From Acetitomaculum ruminis DSM 5522 (GTDB lineage Bacteria; Bacillota; Clostridia; Lachnospirales; Lachnospiraceae): a stretch of 64,000 nt of DNA. The position numbers were made by a program, and so were the translations under genes. Of this stretch, positions 1-8,405 are shown in pieces. The DNA lies in the NCBI RefSeq assembly GCF_900112085.1, contig NZ_FOJY01000002.1:1-64000 (forward strand). Reading direction: 5' to 3'. How positions within the stretch are numbered: position 1 is the stretch's first letter; each line of letters starts with the position of its first letter. Below the pieces are notes generated by a model. It did not search any database. It was not told the origin of the DNA and saw only the letters and a program-made list of their open reading frames with translations.

Positions 1-1
1 A

Positions 2-775
2 GAAGGAAAAGGTTACGAAAAAAATGATTGTGCAGTAATTGGAATAAATAATAAAACAGGAAAAATTACAAGATATGATTTTAGTGAAATAATCGGATTA
101 TCAGATTATGAAGTAACCCCAAAAGGCGTTTATGTCATGGGAAATTATAACTTTAATACTACCATATGTTTTTATTCTTTCGATACACATGAGAAAGAAT
201 ACTATAAAATAAAAGATTTTGCTACGACGGATTTTTTTGTATGCAAAGATGTTCTTTACATATTAACTCTAGAAAATACCATTTTGAAAATTGATAAAAA
301 AAATAAAAAAAATGAAGTGGCTTTTGATTTTTCTAAAGATTTTACCGAAGATGATAATGTTATAATGGGTGCAGTTTACAATGATAGTTATGTGTATCTT
401 CCATATGATAAAAAGCTGATTAAATTAGATTTATCTAATAATAGCTATTCCTACGTTGAACTTCCAGTAGATAAAAACATATGGAGTTGCTACATTTTTA
501 ATGATAAATTATATGTAGGTATAGTTGATGAAGAAAACTTAACAGAAGACGGAAAAATTATCGAAGTGGATATGGAAAATGATACAGTTTTACATACTTA
601 TAAGTTAGATCTTTTAATCACAGAATTTGTAGTACAAGACGATTATCTTTATTTATATGACGATAATAATGTGGTGTATAAATATAAAATGGATGGAGAT
701 AAGCTTGATTTAATCTGTTCCCATGATTTACTAGATGATGGCTATAGATTCGTTTCCGGAATCTTTACTAAGTAG
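2..775 (+). CDS. Beta-propeller-like protein, C-terminal part (5' end outside window)
   Basis: The reading frame is open from base 2, so the first visible ATG (137) is internal and the gene begins before the window. The visible 257 residues are a run of short beta-strand-like repeats rich in Tyr, Asp, Asn and Lys, with recurring patterns such as DKLYVG and DDYLYLYDD. That is the texture of YncE-, PQQ- or DUF5050-type propeller proteins, which bind ligands or act in the cell envelope. No catalytic motif is visible and the signal peptide, if there is one, lies upstream. No function can be assigned. The protein ends in RFVSGIFTK with a normal stop, followed by the relic of a different surface protein. 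Confidence 0.6.
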   Translation, partial: EGKGYEKNDCAVIGINNKTGKITRYDFSEIIGLSDYEVTPKGVYVMGNYNFNTTICFYSFDTHEKEYYKIKDFATTDFFVCKDVLYILTLENTILKIDKKNKKNEVAFDFSKDFTEDDNVIMGAVYNDSYVYLPYDKKLIKLDLSNNSYSYVELPVDKNIWSCYIFNDKLYVGIVDEENLTEDGKIIEVDMENDTVLHTYKLDLLITEFVVQDDYLYLYDDNNVVYKYKMDGDKLDLICSHDLLDDGYRFVSGIFTK

Positions 776-819
776 CCATTGAGAGTGTTAAATAAGATTT
801 TAGAAAGTTATCCTAATAA

Positions 820-948
820 AGTAACTCAAAAGCTTTTAAGGGAATCTATAAAAAAGCAGTAATCAAAGTGCCTAAAAACAAGGTAAAAAGCTATCCTAAA
901 CTTATGAAAAATAAGGGGCAGGCAAAAACTGTTAAAATTAAAAAATAA
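820..948 (+). pseudogene. Stranded C-terminal tail of a BspA-like leucine-rich-repeat surface protein
   Basis: After an in-frame stop at 817-819, the frame from 820 reads 42 codons and then TAA. The translation contains AFKGIYKKAVIKVP and ends KGQAKTVKIKK. This closely resembles the last repeat and C-terminal cap of LRR_5 (BspA-like) surface proteins that are common in Lachnospiraceae. There is no start codon or ribosome site, and the rest of the repeats are missing, so it is a decayed gene end. The rho-independent terminator that follows is probably the one that served the lost gene. The family call is from memory of the C-terminal cap pattern, not from a search. Confidence 0.55.
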
Positions 949-971
949 GAAATACTCTTAAGTAAAAAATA

Positions 972-1026
972 GGTCACACTAATGATATTTCCGTATTTAA
1001 GGAAAATCAATGGTGTGGCCTTTTTT
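972..1026 (+). terminator. Rho-independent terminator
   Basis: GGTCACAC pairs with GTGTGGCC (one G-T pair) around an inner TTTCC/GGAAA stem. Seven T residues follow. It closes the transcript of the beta-propeller gene and LRR relic. Confidence 0.8.
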
Positions 1027-1049
1027 ACGGACATTTACCACATATATTT

Positions 1050-1078
1050 TTGACATAAAAAAAATATGATGCTAATAT
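1050..1078 (+). promoter_or_regulatory. Sigma-A promoter for the radical SAM / RNase G operon
   Basis: TTGACA at 1050-1055, a 17-base spacer and TAATAT at 1073-1078 form a near-consensus housekeeping promoter. It lies about 105 bases before the first gene of the operon. Confidence 0.8.
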
Positions 1079-1182
1079 ATGAAGAAGTGCGTTAAATAAA
1101 AATATTTACACCAACAGGTGTATATGACGAATAATCATAATATATGTTTAAATAAATGGAAATAAAATTTCAGGAGGTTTTA

Positions 1183-3048
1183 ATGAGTAAACAAGCGCTT
1201 TCAGACCAGATTCTAATGAGTATAGACAAATCTGCAAGATACATTGGAAACGAGATAAATTCTATTAAAAAGAATCCAGAACATGTGGATATACGCTTCG
1301 CTATTTGTTTTCCGGATGTATATGAGATAGGAATGTCTCATCTGGGCATACAGATATTGTACGATATGTTTAATAAACGCGAAGACGTTTATTGCGAAAG
1401 AGTCTATTCTCCATGGGTAGATTTAGACAAAATACTAAGAAAAGAAAACATAAAACTTTTTGCCCTGGAATCCCAGGATCCGGTTATAGACTTTGATTTT
1501 TTGGGAATTACATTACAATATGAAATGTGCTATACAAACATTCTTCAGATTCTGGATCTCTCACAAATGCCTCTTTACGCAAAAGACAGAGATGAAAGTT
1601 TTCCTTTGGTTATCGGAGGTGGTCCTTGTGCTTATAATCCTGAACCTATCGCAGATTTCTTTGACCTGTTCTATATCGGAGAAGGTGAAGTAACCTATGG
1701 TGCTTTATTTGAACTGTACAAAAAACACAAAAAAGAAGGTTATGATAAAAAGAAATTTTTACTGGACGCCAGCCAGATAAAGGGAATTTATGTACCGTCA
1801 CTTTACCAGGTAACATATAAAGAAGATGGTACTATCAATTCTTTTAAACCTAAATATGAAAATGTTCCTGCCATAGTAGAAAAGCAAATTGTTACTGATT
1901 TTAGCCGTTCTACCTATCCAACAGCTCCTGTAGTTCCTTTTATAAAGGCTACTCAAGATAGAATGATGTTAGAAATAGCAAGAGGCTGCATAAGAGGTTG
2001 CCGTTTCTGTCAGGCCGGAATGATTTATCGTCCAAACAGGCAAAAAGACCTTTGCAAATTAAAAGAAGATGCTCTTAAAATAATGGAAAATACAGGACAT
2101 GAAGAAGTATCATTAAGTTCATTATCTTCCAGCGATTACACATATTTAGGCGAATTGGTTAATTTTCTTATCGACGAGTTTAAAAGCAAGGAAGTAAACA
2201 TTTCCCTTCCGTCTCTTAGAATAGATAATTTTTCATTGGATATTATGAGCCATGTTCAGGATGTTAAAAAAAGCAGTCTTACCTTCGCACCTGAAGCCGG
2301 AACTCAAAGACTGCGTAATGTAATAAACAAAGGTCTTACCAAAGAACAGATTTTAAATGGTGCAAGAAGTGCATTTAATGGAGGCTGGCAAAAGGTAAAA
2401 TTATACTTTATGTTAGGGCTTCCAACTGAAACTGAAGAAGATATGGAAGGAATTGCTACTTTAGCAGAAGATATATCAGAAGTATATTATGAGATTCCGA
2501 AGGATCAAAGAAATGGTAAATGCCAGATAACTGTAAGCACCTCCTTCTTTGTACCAAAGCCTTTTACTCCATTTCAATGGGCTCCTATGCTTACTTCAAA
2601 AGACTATGTTGAAAAAGCTAAATTTGTAAAAAGCTCAATTCGTTCTCAAAAAAATCAAAAAAGTATCAAATACAGCTGGCATGAAGCAGATGTAACCATT
2701 TTAGAAGGGGTGTTTGCAAGAGGTGACAGAAAAATTTCAAAAGTAATTGAAACCGCCTATAAAAAAGGCTGTATTTACGATGCCTGGACTGATTTTTACG
2801 ATAATGATAAATGGCTTGAAGCTTTTGACGAATGTGGAATTGATATCGGATTTTATACCACAAGAAAACGCGAATTAGACGAAATCCTTCCTTGGGATTT
2901 TATTGACATAGGTGTTACCAGAAAATTCTTAAAAAAAGAATGGGAAAATGCACAAAATGAAATAGTAACTCCAAATTGTCGTGAAAAATGTTCCGGTTGT
3001 GGAGCAAAAAAATATAATGGAGGTGTCTGCTATGAAAATGAGGCTTAA
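1183..3048 (+). CDS. TIGR03960 family B12-binding-type radical SAM protein
   Basis: A 621-residue protein of the family that always precedes the TIGR03936 protein in Clostridia. The N-terminal half has the cobalamin-binding-like fold and an IGGGPCAYNPEP motif. The radical SAM core carries CxxxCxxC (C269, C273, C276) in the context ARGCIRGCRFCQAG, which binds the 4Fe-4S cluster. The C-terminal end has a further cysteine set (NCREKCSGCGAKKYNGG). The ATG at 1183 is preferred over the upstream in-frame ATG at 1156, because AGGAGG at 1171-1176 sits correctly before it. It overlaps the next gene by 17 bases, so the two are translationally coupled. The substrate is unknown; an RNA modification role is often guessed from the linkage to RNase G and ribosomal genes. 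Confidence 0.88.
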   Translation: MSKQALSDQILMSIDKSARYIGNEINSIKKNPEHVDIRFAICFPDVYEIGMSHLGIQILYDMFNKREDVYCERVYSPWVDLDKILRKENIKLFALESQDPVIDFDFLGITLQYEMCYTNILQILDLSQMPLYAKDRDESFPLVIGGGPCAYNPEPIADFFDLFYIGEGEVTYGALFELYKKHKKEGYDKKKFLLDASQIKGIYVPSLYQVTYKEDGTINSFKPKYENVPAIVEKQIVTDFSRSTYPTAPVVPFIKATQDRMMLEIARGCIRGCRFCQAGMIYRPNRQKDLCKLKEDALKIMENTGHEEVSLSSLSSSDYTYLGELVNFLIDEFKSKEVNISLPSLRIDNFSLDIMSHVQDVKKSSLTFAPEAGTQRLRNVINKGLTKEQILNGARSAFNGGWQKVKLYFMLGLPTETEEDMEGIATLAEDISEVYYEIPKDQRNGKCQITVSTSFFVPKPFTPFQWAPMLTSKDYVEKAKFVKSSIRSQKNQKSIKYSWHEADVTILEGVFARGDRKISKVIETAYKKGCIYDAWTDFYDNDKWLEAFDECGIDIGFYTTRKRELDEILPWDFIDIGVTRKFLKKEWENAQNEIVTPNCREKCSGCGAKKYNGGVCYENEA

Positions 3049-3751
3049 ATTTGAAAAAACAGGTATCGTTAAATATATAGGACATCTTGATTTGATGCGT
3101 TTTTTTCAAAAAGCATTCAGGCGAACCAGTATTGATATAAGCTTTACAGAAGGCTTTAACCCACATCAGATAATGTCATTTGCCATGCCTTTAGGCGTAG
3201 GTGTGGAAAGTGTTGGAGAATATATGGATTTTTCCGTAAACTCACCAATAGATATAAAAAAATCCATGGACGAACTTAATGCAGTAATGTGCGAAGGTAT
3301 CATGGTTACAGGTATTTATCCTCTGATTGATAATGCAAAAAAAGCCATGTCCATAATTGCTTTGGCTGATTACATTATTAAATTTGATGATGAAATCATT
3401 AGAAATATTGACGAAAATACCTGGGATACATTAAATGATAAATTTTATAAAAATGCCTTAGAAATTTCTATTTTGAAAAAAACCAAGAAAAGTGAAAAAA
3501 TTGTTGACATCAAGCCTATGATAAAAAAATTTCGCGCCTATACTGAAAATGATGAAAAACTGCTGTTTTTATCCTTGGATACAGGAAGCGAAAATAATCT
3601 AAATCCACGACTTGTTGTTGAAGCCTTGTATCATTATTTAAATATTGAATACAATGACTTTGGATATCATATTAAACGTACAGAATTATATGCTAAGAAA
3701 GATAATAATTATCTTACACTAGGTGAGTATGAGTGTTCTGCCACATTATAA
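3032..3751 (+). CDS. TIGR03936 / DUF2344 radical SAM-associated protein
   Basis: A 239-residue partner of the preceding radical SAM protein. It opens MKMRLKFEKTGIVKYIGHLD and carries a conserved FNPHQIMSFAMPLGVGVES block typical of DUF2344. The start is the ATG at 3032, placed after a GGAGGTG ribosome site and inside the end of the upstream gene. It has no cluster cysteines of its own. In many bacteria the two are fused or adjacent, which implies they form one enzyme. The reaction is not known. Confidence 0.85.
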   Translation: MKMRLKFEKTGIVKYIGHLDLMRFFQKAFRRTSIDISFTEGFNPHQIMSFAMPLGVGVESVGEYMDFSVNSPIDIKKSMDELNAVMCEGIMVTGIYPLIDNAKKAMSIIALADYIIKFDDEIIRNIDENTWDTLNDKFYKNALEISILKKTKKSEKIVDIKPMIKKFRAYTENDEKLLFLSLDTGSENNLNPRLVVEALYHYLNIEYNDFGYHIKRTELYAKKDNNYLTLGEYECSATL

Positions 3752-3810
3752 GAAAAACACATTAATATAGCAGATATTCTAATATTCACTTTATTAAAAA
3801 AGGAGCACTC

Positions 3811-5016
3811 TTGGAAACTAAACTTGTAATCACAAATTTAAAATACAATGATAACAATAAATGTGTTTCAGCGTATTTTGAAAATGATGAGATAATAGAA
3901 TTAAATACCATAGAAGACAACCTTATAAATTCCGTATATATTGGAAAAGTTGAAAATATTGTTCCCAGCATAAATGCCGCATTTATAAACATTGGAATAG
4001 GAGAAGACTGCTATTTTTCCCTAAAAGATAATCAGTCTATTCCTTATGTCAATGAAAAAAAAGATAATAAGCTAAAAATAGGAGATGAGATACTGGTTCA
4101 GGTTTCCAAAGAAGCCGGCAAAAAGAAACCGGCTGTAGTTACTTCTAATATTGCTTTTACCGGTAAATATGTTGTAATTACCTATGGAAATACTAAAATC
4201 GGTATTTCAAAAAAATTATCCAAAAACTATCATGAGAGATTTGAAAATCTAGGTGGCAAATTTGCAAATGACCTGTATGGAATTGTATTTAGAACTAATT
4301 CCGTAAATGCAAGAGATGAGGATATATTTTCTGAAATTAGGGAATTAGAAGGAAGATTAAATAAACTTTTAAATAATTACAAACATAGAAGCTGCTATTC
4401 AAAACTTATAAGCGGAATTACCGAATATGAACAATTCATTCTAAGGTGTGACACAAGCCAAATGGATTTTAGCGTAGTTACGGATAATGTTGACATTTAT
4501 GAAAATCTGAAAAATAACAACCCTAATTATAATCTTAGACTTTATGAAGATGATTATCCTTTATTCAAACTTTACAATTTAGAAAGTTCTTTAAAAAAGG
4601 CTCTTTCAAAAAAAGTCTGGCTAAAATCCGGTGCTTTTTTATATATTGAGCACACAGAAGCTATGACCGTAATAGATGTCAACTCTGGAAAATACTCAAC
4701 CAAAAAGAAAGAAGAAGCCTATCTAAAAATCAATATAGAAGCAGCTAAGGAAGTAGCAAGACAACTCCGTTTGAGAAATATTTCCGGAATATGCATTGTG
4801 GATTTTATAGACATGGAAAGAGAAGAAGACCAAAATGAACTAATGAAACAGCTACGCTCTTTTATAAAAAAAGATCCCGTTGGTGCTACATTAGTGGATA
4901 TAACAAAATTAAATCTTGTGGAAATAACCAGAAAAAGAATAAAAAAACCATTATACGAACAATTTGCTTCTATATCTTCCATACAAGAGCAAAGTTTTGA
5001 TGATATAGAAAAATAA
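3811..5016 (+). CDS. rng: Ribonuclease G/E family endoribonuclease, short form
   Basis: Single-strand-specific endoribonuclease of the RNase E/G family, acting in rRNA and mRNA processing. The S1-like domain (residues 38-115) contains SVYIGKVENIVPSINAAFINIG. The DNase I-like catalytic part has VIDVNSG (D289) and CIVDFIDM (D331 or D334), the magnesium-binding acids. At 401 residues it stops just after LYEQ, where longer relatives have the CPxCxG zinc link and a dimerisation domain, so the Zn-link cysteines are absent. The start is TTG at 3811, with AGGAG at 3801-3805. It lies 59 bases after the TIGR03936 gene and before the rplU promoter. Confidence 0.87.
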   Translation: METKLVITNLKYNDNNKCVSAYFENDEIIELNTIEDNLINSVYIGKVENIVPSINAAFINIGIGEDCYFSLKDNQSIPYVNEKKDNKLKIGDEILVQVSKEAGKKKPAVVTSNIAFTGKYVVITYGNTKIGISKKLSKNYHERFENLGGKFANDLYGIVFRTNSVNARDEDIFSEIRELEGRLNKLLNNYKHRSCYSKLISGITEYEQFILRCDTSQMDFSVVTDNVDIYENLKNNNPNYNLRLYEDDYPLFKLYNLESSLKKALSKKVWLKSGAFLYIEHTEAMTVIDVNSGKYSTKKKEEAYLKINIEAAKEVARQLRLRNISGICIVDFIDMEREEDQNELMKQLRSFIKKDPVGATLVDITKLNLVEITRKRIKKPLYEQFASISSIQEQSFDDIEK

Positions 5017-5067
5017 TCAAAGAAAGTGTTTTAATTATTAGACCATATATTTGTAATGAAATTTTGC

Positions 5068-5096
5068 TTGACATAAATTTTCATAGATGCTACTAT
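5068..5096 (+). promoter_or_regulatory. Sigma-A promoter of rplU-prp-rpmA
   Basis: TTGACA at 5068-5073 and TACTAT at 5091-5096 are separated by 17 bases. Transcription from here would start near 5103 and include the L21 leader. Confidence 0.8.
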
Positions 5097-5102
5097 AAAG
5101 AA

Positions 5103-5165
5103 GATGCCGCACAATAAGGTATAAGTTTGCGATTTTGCAACACCGAAATTGGCGAGTAATGATAA
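5103..5165 (+). ncRNA. Probable L21 leader RNA (rplU autoregulatory leader)
   Basis: The roughly 60-base untranslated stretch between the promoter and the rplU ribosome site contains AAGGTATAAGTTTGCGA and accgaaattggcgagtaa. These blocks resemble the L21 leader found before rplU-ysxB-rpmA operons in Firmicutes, where it is thought to bind L21 for feedback control. The position and context match exactly. The match to the covariance model was not computed. Confidence 0.6.
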
Positions 5166-5178
5166 TAGGAGGTGCCAT

Positions 5179-5487
5179 ATGTACGCGATTATAGCAACAG
5201 GTGGTAAACAGTACAAAGTAGCCGAAGGCGATATCATTAGAGTTGAAAAGCTTGGTTTAGAAGCTGGAGAAACTGTTACATTTGACAAGGTTTTATTAGT
5301 AAGTGACAATGGTCTTAAAACCGGAACACCTTACTTAGAAAATGCCACTGTAACAGGATCAGTTGTCAAAGAAGGCAAAAACAAAAAAGTTATTGTTTAC
5401 AAATTCAAGAGAAAATCTGGATACCATAAGAAAAATGGTCACAGACAGGCTTTCACAGAAGTTAAAATCGATAAGATTAATGCATAG
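5179..5487 (+). CDS. rplU: 50S ribosomal protein L21
   Basis: L21 of 102 residues, opening MYAIIATGGKQYKVAEGD and ending with the basic RRKSGYHKK-type block (FKRKSGYHKKNGHRQ) that contacts 23S rRNA. The start at 5179 follows AGGAGGTG at 5166-5173. An upstream in-frame ATG at 5149 would fall inside the leader RNA and has no ribosome site, so it is rejected. It is the first gene of the rplU-prp-rpmA unit, two bases before prp. Confidence 0.96.
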   Translation: MYAIIATGGKQYKVAEGDIIRVEKLGLEAGETVTFDKVLLVSDNGLKTGTPYLENATVTGSVVKEGKNKKVIVYKFKRKSGYHKKNGHRQAFTEVKIDKINA

Positions 5488-5489
5488 TA

Positions 5490-5816
5490 ATGACTAATGT
5501 ATTGATTTATCAAGATTCTGAAGGACTGTATCGCCGATTTAGAGTTTATGGTCATGCTGGATATGCAACTAGCGGAGAAGATCTCGTTTGTTGTGCTATC
5601 TCAACATTGGTGATTAACACTATAAACTCAATAGAAGCATTTACAGATGATGATTTTTGTGTTGATGTTGATGAAAAATCCGGAGATATAGATTGTCGTC
5701 TAGATACTTGTTCTAAGGATGTGAAACTTCTTGTTGATTCCATGGTATTGGGATTAACAAAAATAATGGAAAACGATAACGATAAATATATCAGAATAAT
5801 ACACGAGGAGGTGTAA
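5490..5816 (+). CDS. prp: Ribosomal-processing cysteine protease Prp
   Basis: A 108-residue cysteine protease (YsxB/Prp family) that removes the N-terminal extension of ribosomal protein L27. The catalytic pair is visible as H22 in [17 protein letters not shown] and C34 in the same block, the same positions as in the Staphylococcus aureus enzyme. The gene sits between its ribosomal neighbours rplU and rpmA, as in other Firmicutes. Its substrate, encoded four bases downstream, carries the matching cleavage site. Confidence 0.93.
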   Translation: MTNVLIYQDSEGLYRRFRVYGHAGYATSGEDLVCCAISTLVINTINSIEAFTDDDFCVDVDEKSGDIDCRLDTCSKDVKLLVDSMVLGLTKIMENDNDKYIRIIHEEV

Positions 5817-5820
5817 TGAT

Positions 5821-6114
5821 ATGTTAAATATGAACCTTCAGTTTTTTGCACATAAAAAGGGAGTTGGTTCTACAAAGAACGGACGTGATTCAGAGTCAAA
5901 AAGACTTGGTGCAAAAAGAGCAGACGGACAGTTTGTAAAAGCTGGAAATATTTTATACAGACAAAGAGGAACTAAAATTCATCCAGGTGTTAATGTAGGA
6001 ATCGGTGGAGATGATACATTATATGCAAAGATTGATGGAATTCTTCGTTTCGAAAGAAAAGGTAGATCTAAGAAACAAGCATCTGTATATGCAGTAGAAG
6101 CTAAAGCTGAATAA
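5821..6114 (+). CDS. rpmA: 50S ribosomal protein L27, precursor with Prp-cleaved extension
   Basis: L27 of 97 residues. The N-terminus reads [20 protein letters not shown]. The first nine residues are the Firmicutes extension, with the Prp site LQFF|A; cleavage exposes AHKKG, which reaches the peptidyl-transferase centre. The SD GAGGAGGTG at 5805-5813 supports the ATG at 5821. A terminator follows, so obg is transcribed separately. Confidence 0.96.
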   Translation: MLNMNLQFFAHKKGVGSTKNGRDSESKRLGAKRADGQFVKAGNILYRQRGTKIHPGVNVGIGGDDTLYAKIDGILRFERKGRSKKQASVYAVEAKAE

Positions 6115-6135
6115 TTATTTTTTTCAATAATTTTT

Positions 6136-6164
6136 AAACCCGACTTTTAAGCCGGGTTTTTAAA
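6136..6164 (+). terminator. Rho-independent terminator after rpmA
   Basis: AAACCCGAC and GCCGGGTTT form a GC-rich stem with a TTTTA loop, followed by a T-rich run. It ends the rplU-prp-rpmA transcript. Confidence 0.85.
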
Positions 6165-6480
6165 CTTTTATGATGATTTTCCTTGTATCATAAAAAGTGA
6201 TCTCAAAAGATATTAATTGATTTATTGTTCGATATATCTTAAAAATGATTATATAAATTTGGGGTTCTACATTTTATTCCAAATTATATTCTTTTGTGAT
6301 ATTTAATGAATACTAAAGTTCATTAAAACACATTTTAAAGAATGATAGAGGTTTTATATATAGATAGTTTAAGTAATATAAAACGATACTAATATAAATA
6401 ATATGATAATTAAGCTTAAAATACAGAAATTAAAATTTTCAGGCTTTACTTATAGATAATAAATAATTTAATGAGTTATA
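6165..6480 (+). other. AT-rich intergenic region before obg
   Basis: About 315 bases with no open frame of note. It must contain the obg promoter. A weak candidate is TTTACT (about 6445) with a 17-base spacer, but no hexamer pair is convincing. No riboswitch or strong hairpin was recognised. Confidence 0.4.
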
Positions 6481-6496
6481 AAGGTAGGTGAATAGC

Positions 6497-7789
6497 ATGT
6501 TTTCAGATAAGGTTAAAGTTATTATTCGTTCAGGAAAAGGTGGAGATGGTCATGTAAGTTTTCGCCGTGAGAAATTCGTTGCTAATGGAGGTCCTGATGG
6601 TGGCGACGGAGGAAAAGGCGGAGATCTTATTTTTCAGGTAGATGAAGGATTAAACACATTAGGTGATTTCAGATACAACAAAAAATATTCTGCCGGAAAC
6701 GGTGAAACCGGTAAAAAAAGAAATCAACATGGAAAAAATGGTGAAGACCTTATATTAAAAGTACCTAGAGGAACTTTAATAAGAGATGCAACCAGTGGAA
6801 AAATAATCGCAGACATGTCCGGCGAAAATACCCGAAAAATAATTTTAGAAGGTGGAAGAGGTGGCCTTGGAAATCAACATTTTGCCACAGCTACCATGCA
6901 GGCACCGAACTACGCTCAACCTGGAAAAGCTGCAAAAGAAATAGAAGTAATACTTGAGCTAAAACTTATTGCTGATGTAGGTCTTGCCGGTTTTCCAAAT
7001 GTTGGAAAGTCAACTTTTCTGTCAAGAGTAACCAATGCCAAACCTAAAATTGCAAATTACCACTTTACAACTCTTGTACCAAACCTGGGAGTAGTCGACC
7101 TTGACGGAAGCAAGGGATTTATAATAGCAGATATTCCAGGTCTTATTGAAGGTGCTTCAGAAGGCTTAGGACTTGGCTATCAATTTTTAAGACATATAGA
7201 AAGAACCAAAGTTATTGTTCATATGATAGATGCTGCTTCAACTGAGGGCAGGGATCCAATAGATGATATTAAAAAAATTAACCTTGAATTAAGTAAATAT
7301 AATTCTGACCTTACAAAAAAACCTCAGATAATTGCAGCAAACAAAATTGATGTCTTAACTGAGGAAGAACAAAAAGAAATTCTTGATAAAATTAAAAAAG
7401 AGTTTTCCCATGAAAATTTACAAGTTTATCCAATTTCTGCTGTTACAGGTTCAGGATTAAAAGAGCTTTTATATGCAATAAAAGATACTTTAGACAAAAA
7501 TGAAACACCAGATTTGATTTACGAACAAGAATTCTTCCCTGAAATTGAGTTGAATAATGAAACTGAAACCGGCCATACCGTAACAGTTGACAAAGACGGG
7601 GTATTCGTTATCGAAGGCCCTCAAATTGAAAAAATGCTTGGTTATACAAATCTTGAAGCAGAAAAAGGTTTCCTTTTCTTCCAGAATTTCTTAAAAGAAA
7701 AAGGTATCCTTGATGAACTTAAAGAAGCAGGTATAAACGATGGTGACACTGTAAGAATGTACGGTTGGGAATTTGATTATTACGATTAA
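6497..7789 (+). CDS. obg: GTPase Obg (CgtA), ribosome assembly
   Basis: Obg/CgtA GTPase of 430 residues, required for large-subunit assembly and linked to stress and sporulation control. The glycine-rich Obg fold spans residues 1-158 (GGDGHVSFRREK, GGPDGGDGGKGGD). The G domain has GFPNVGKST (165-173), DIPGLIEGA and NKID. A C-terminal OCT domain ends in YGWEFDYYD. The ATG at 6497 fits the family N-terminus MFSDKVKV better than the GTG at 6488, which lies inside the GGTAGGTG ribosome site. The genes that usually follow (yhbY, nadD, yqeK) are absent; insertion-sequence debris follows instead. Confidence 0.96.
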   Translation: MFSDKVKVIIRSGKGGDGHVSFRREKFVANGGPDGGDGGKGGDLIFQVDEGLNTLGDFRYNKKYSAGNGETGKKRNQHGKNGEDLILKVPRGTLIRDATSGKIIADMSGENTRKIILEGGRGGLGNQHFATATMQAPNYAQPGKAAKEIEVILELKLIADVGLAGFPNVGKSTFLSRVTNAKPKIANYHFTTLVPNLGVVDLDGSKGFIIADIPGLIEGASEGLGLGYQFLRHIERTKVIVHMIDAASTEGRDPIDDIKKINLELSKYNSDLTKKPQIIAANKIDVLTEEEQKEILDKIKKEFSHENLQVYPISAVTGSGLKELLYAIKDTLDKNETPDLIYEQEFFPEIELNNETETGHTVTVDKDGVFVIEGPQIEKMLGYTNLEAEKGFLFFQNFLKEKGILDELKEAGINDGDTVRMYGWEFDYYD

Positions 7790-7854
7790 ATTTCTTTAAT
7801 TATAATGTAAAAGGTTTAGTATATAAAAATACCGACCCCAAAATTAGATTTTTT

Positions 7855-7884
7855 ACGAGACGACTTAGGTCGTCTCGTTTTCTT
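7855..7884 (+). terminator. Rho-independent terminator after obg
   Basis: A perfect stem ACGAGACGAC/GTCGTCTCGT with a TTAG loop is followed by TTTCTTT. It ends obg transcription or belongs to the left flank of the IS200 relic. Confidence 0.8.
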
Positions 7885-7889
7885 TGTTA

Positions 7890-7910
7890 GGGCAATTGTG
7901 CCCTGTTTTT
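7890..7910 (+). terminator. Second short hairpin with T-tract
   Basis: GGGCA/TGCCC around ATTG is followed by TGTTTTT. It is a back-up terminator directly downstream of the obg terminator. Confidence 0.55.
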
Positions 7911-7955
7911 AAATGGAGTTTCTCAAAAGAGAAACGAAATGCAAAAAACAAATAA

Positions 7956-8185
7956 ACCACTTGCTATGCGAGTGGTTGAGATTGCTTTAGCTTACAGTAA
8001 AAAACCTCCAGTGATATAATAAATGCAGGTTCGCCAACCGCATTAAATCAAAGGAGGTATCCAAAATGGATGTAAATAGTTTATCACATACAAAATGAAA
8101 TTGTAAGTATCATATTGTTTTTGCGCCAAAATTTAGAAGAAAAGTTATATATGGAAAATCTAAAATCTACCTAAAAAGTTTATAA
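7956..8185 (+). mobile_element. IS200/IS605-type insertion sequence relic (left end and tnpA start)
   Basis: The left part of an IS200-like element. Subterminal hairpins AACCACT/AGTGGTT (about 7956-7978) and AATGC-GGTT/AACC-GCATT (8022-8045) precede an AAGGAGG ribosome site and a broken tnpA. Hairpins that damp tnpA expression in this position are typical of the IS200 group. The right part of the transposase is gone, so the copy is immobile. The downstream limit is uncertain. Confidence 0.7.
8066..8185 (+). pseudogene. tnpA: Truncated TnpA (Y1 transposase) with internal stop
   Basis: The frame from the ATG at 8066 reads MDVNSLSHTK, then TGA at 8096-8098 where TnpA has Trp (TGG), then NCKYHIVFAPKFRRKVIYGK. 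This is the unmistakable start of IS200-family TnpA. The homology stops after about 31 residues beyond the stop codon, and the frame closes at 8183-8185. The HUH and catalytic Tyr regions are missing. Good AAGGAGG ribosome site at 8051-8057. Confidence 0.8.
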
Positions 8186-8405
8186 TGTCAAATCAAAAAA
8201 GTAGAGTTATACAAATTTTTATTAACTGGTAAGTATAACAACAATATAATTTTTCTGAAACAAAACTAAATTAAGCACTAAGACTTAAATTTAGATTTTT
8301 ACGGGAAAATAACCCTAAAGAATAGGGATTATTATTTATTCGCAAAAGACAGCTTTATCGAATAAATAGCTATATTTCTCAAGAATAGCTATTTATTAAG
8401 TTTTC
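8186..8405 (+). other. Non-coding debris with two hairpins between tnpA relic and dtd
   Basis: AT-rich sequence without a frame. Two hairpins stand out: CCCT/AGGG extended by AATAA/TTATT with one bulge (about 8308-8333), and a 13-bp stem AATAAATAGCTAT/ATAGCTATTTATT (8361-8397). The second is followed on the + strand by AAGTTTTCTT, so it resembles a terminator reading toward dtd. It lies five bases beyond the dtd stop codon, so it may also fold at the 3' end of the dtd transcript, although no T-run follows on that strand. Confidence 0.5.

Noticed and set aside
5149-5178. Earlier start for L21
   Set aside because: It lies in the leader RNA and the ribosome site, and the canonical MYAII start fits better.
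8361-8397. Terminator of dtd
   Set aside because: The stem is strong, but on the minus strand no T-run follows; it is listed only as a hairpin.
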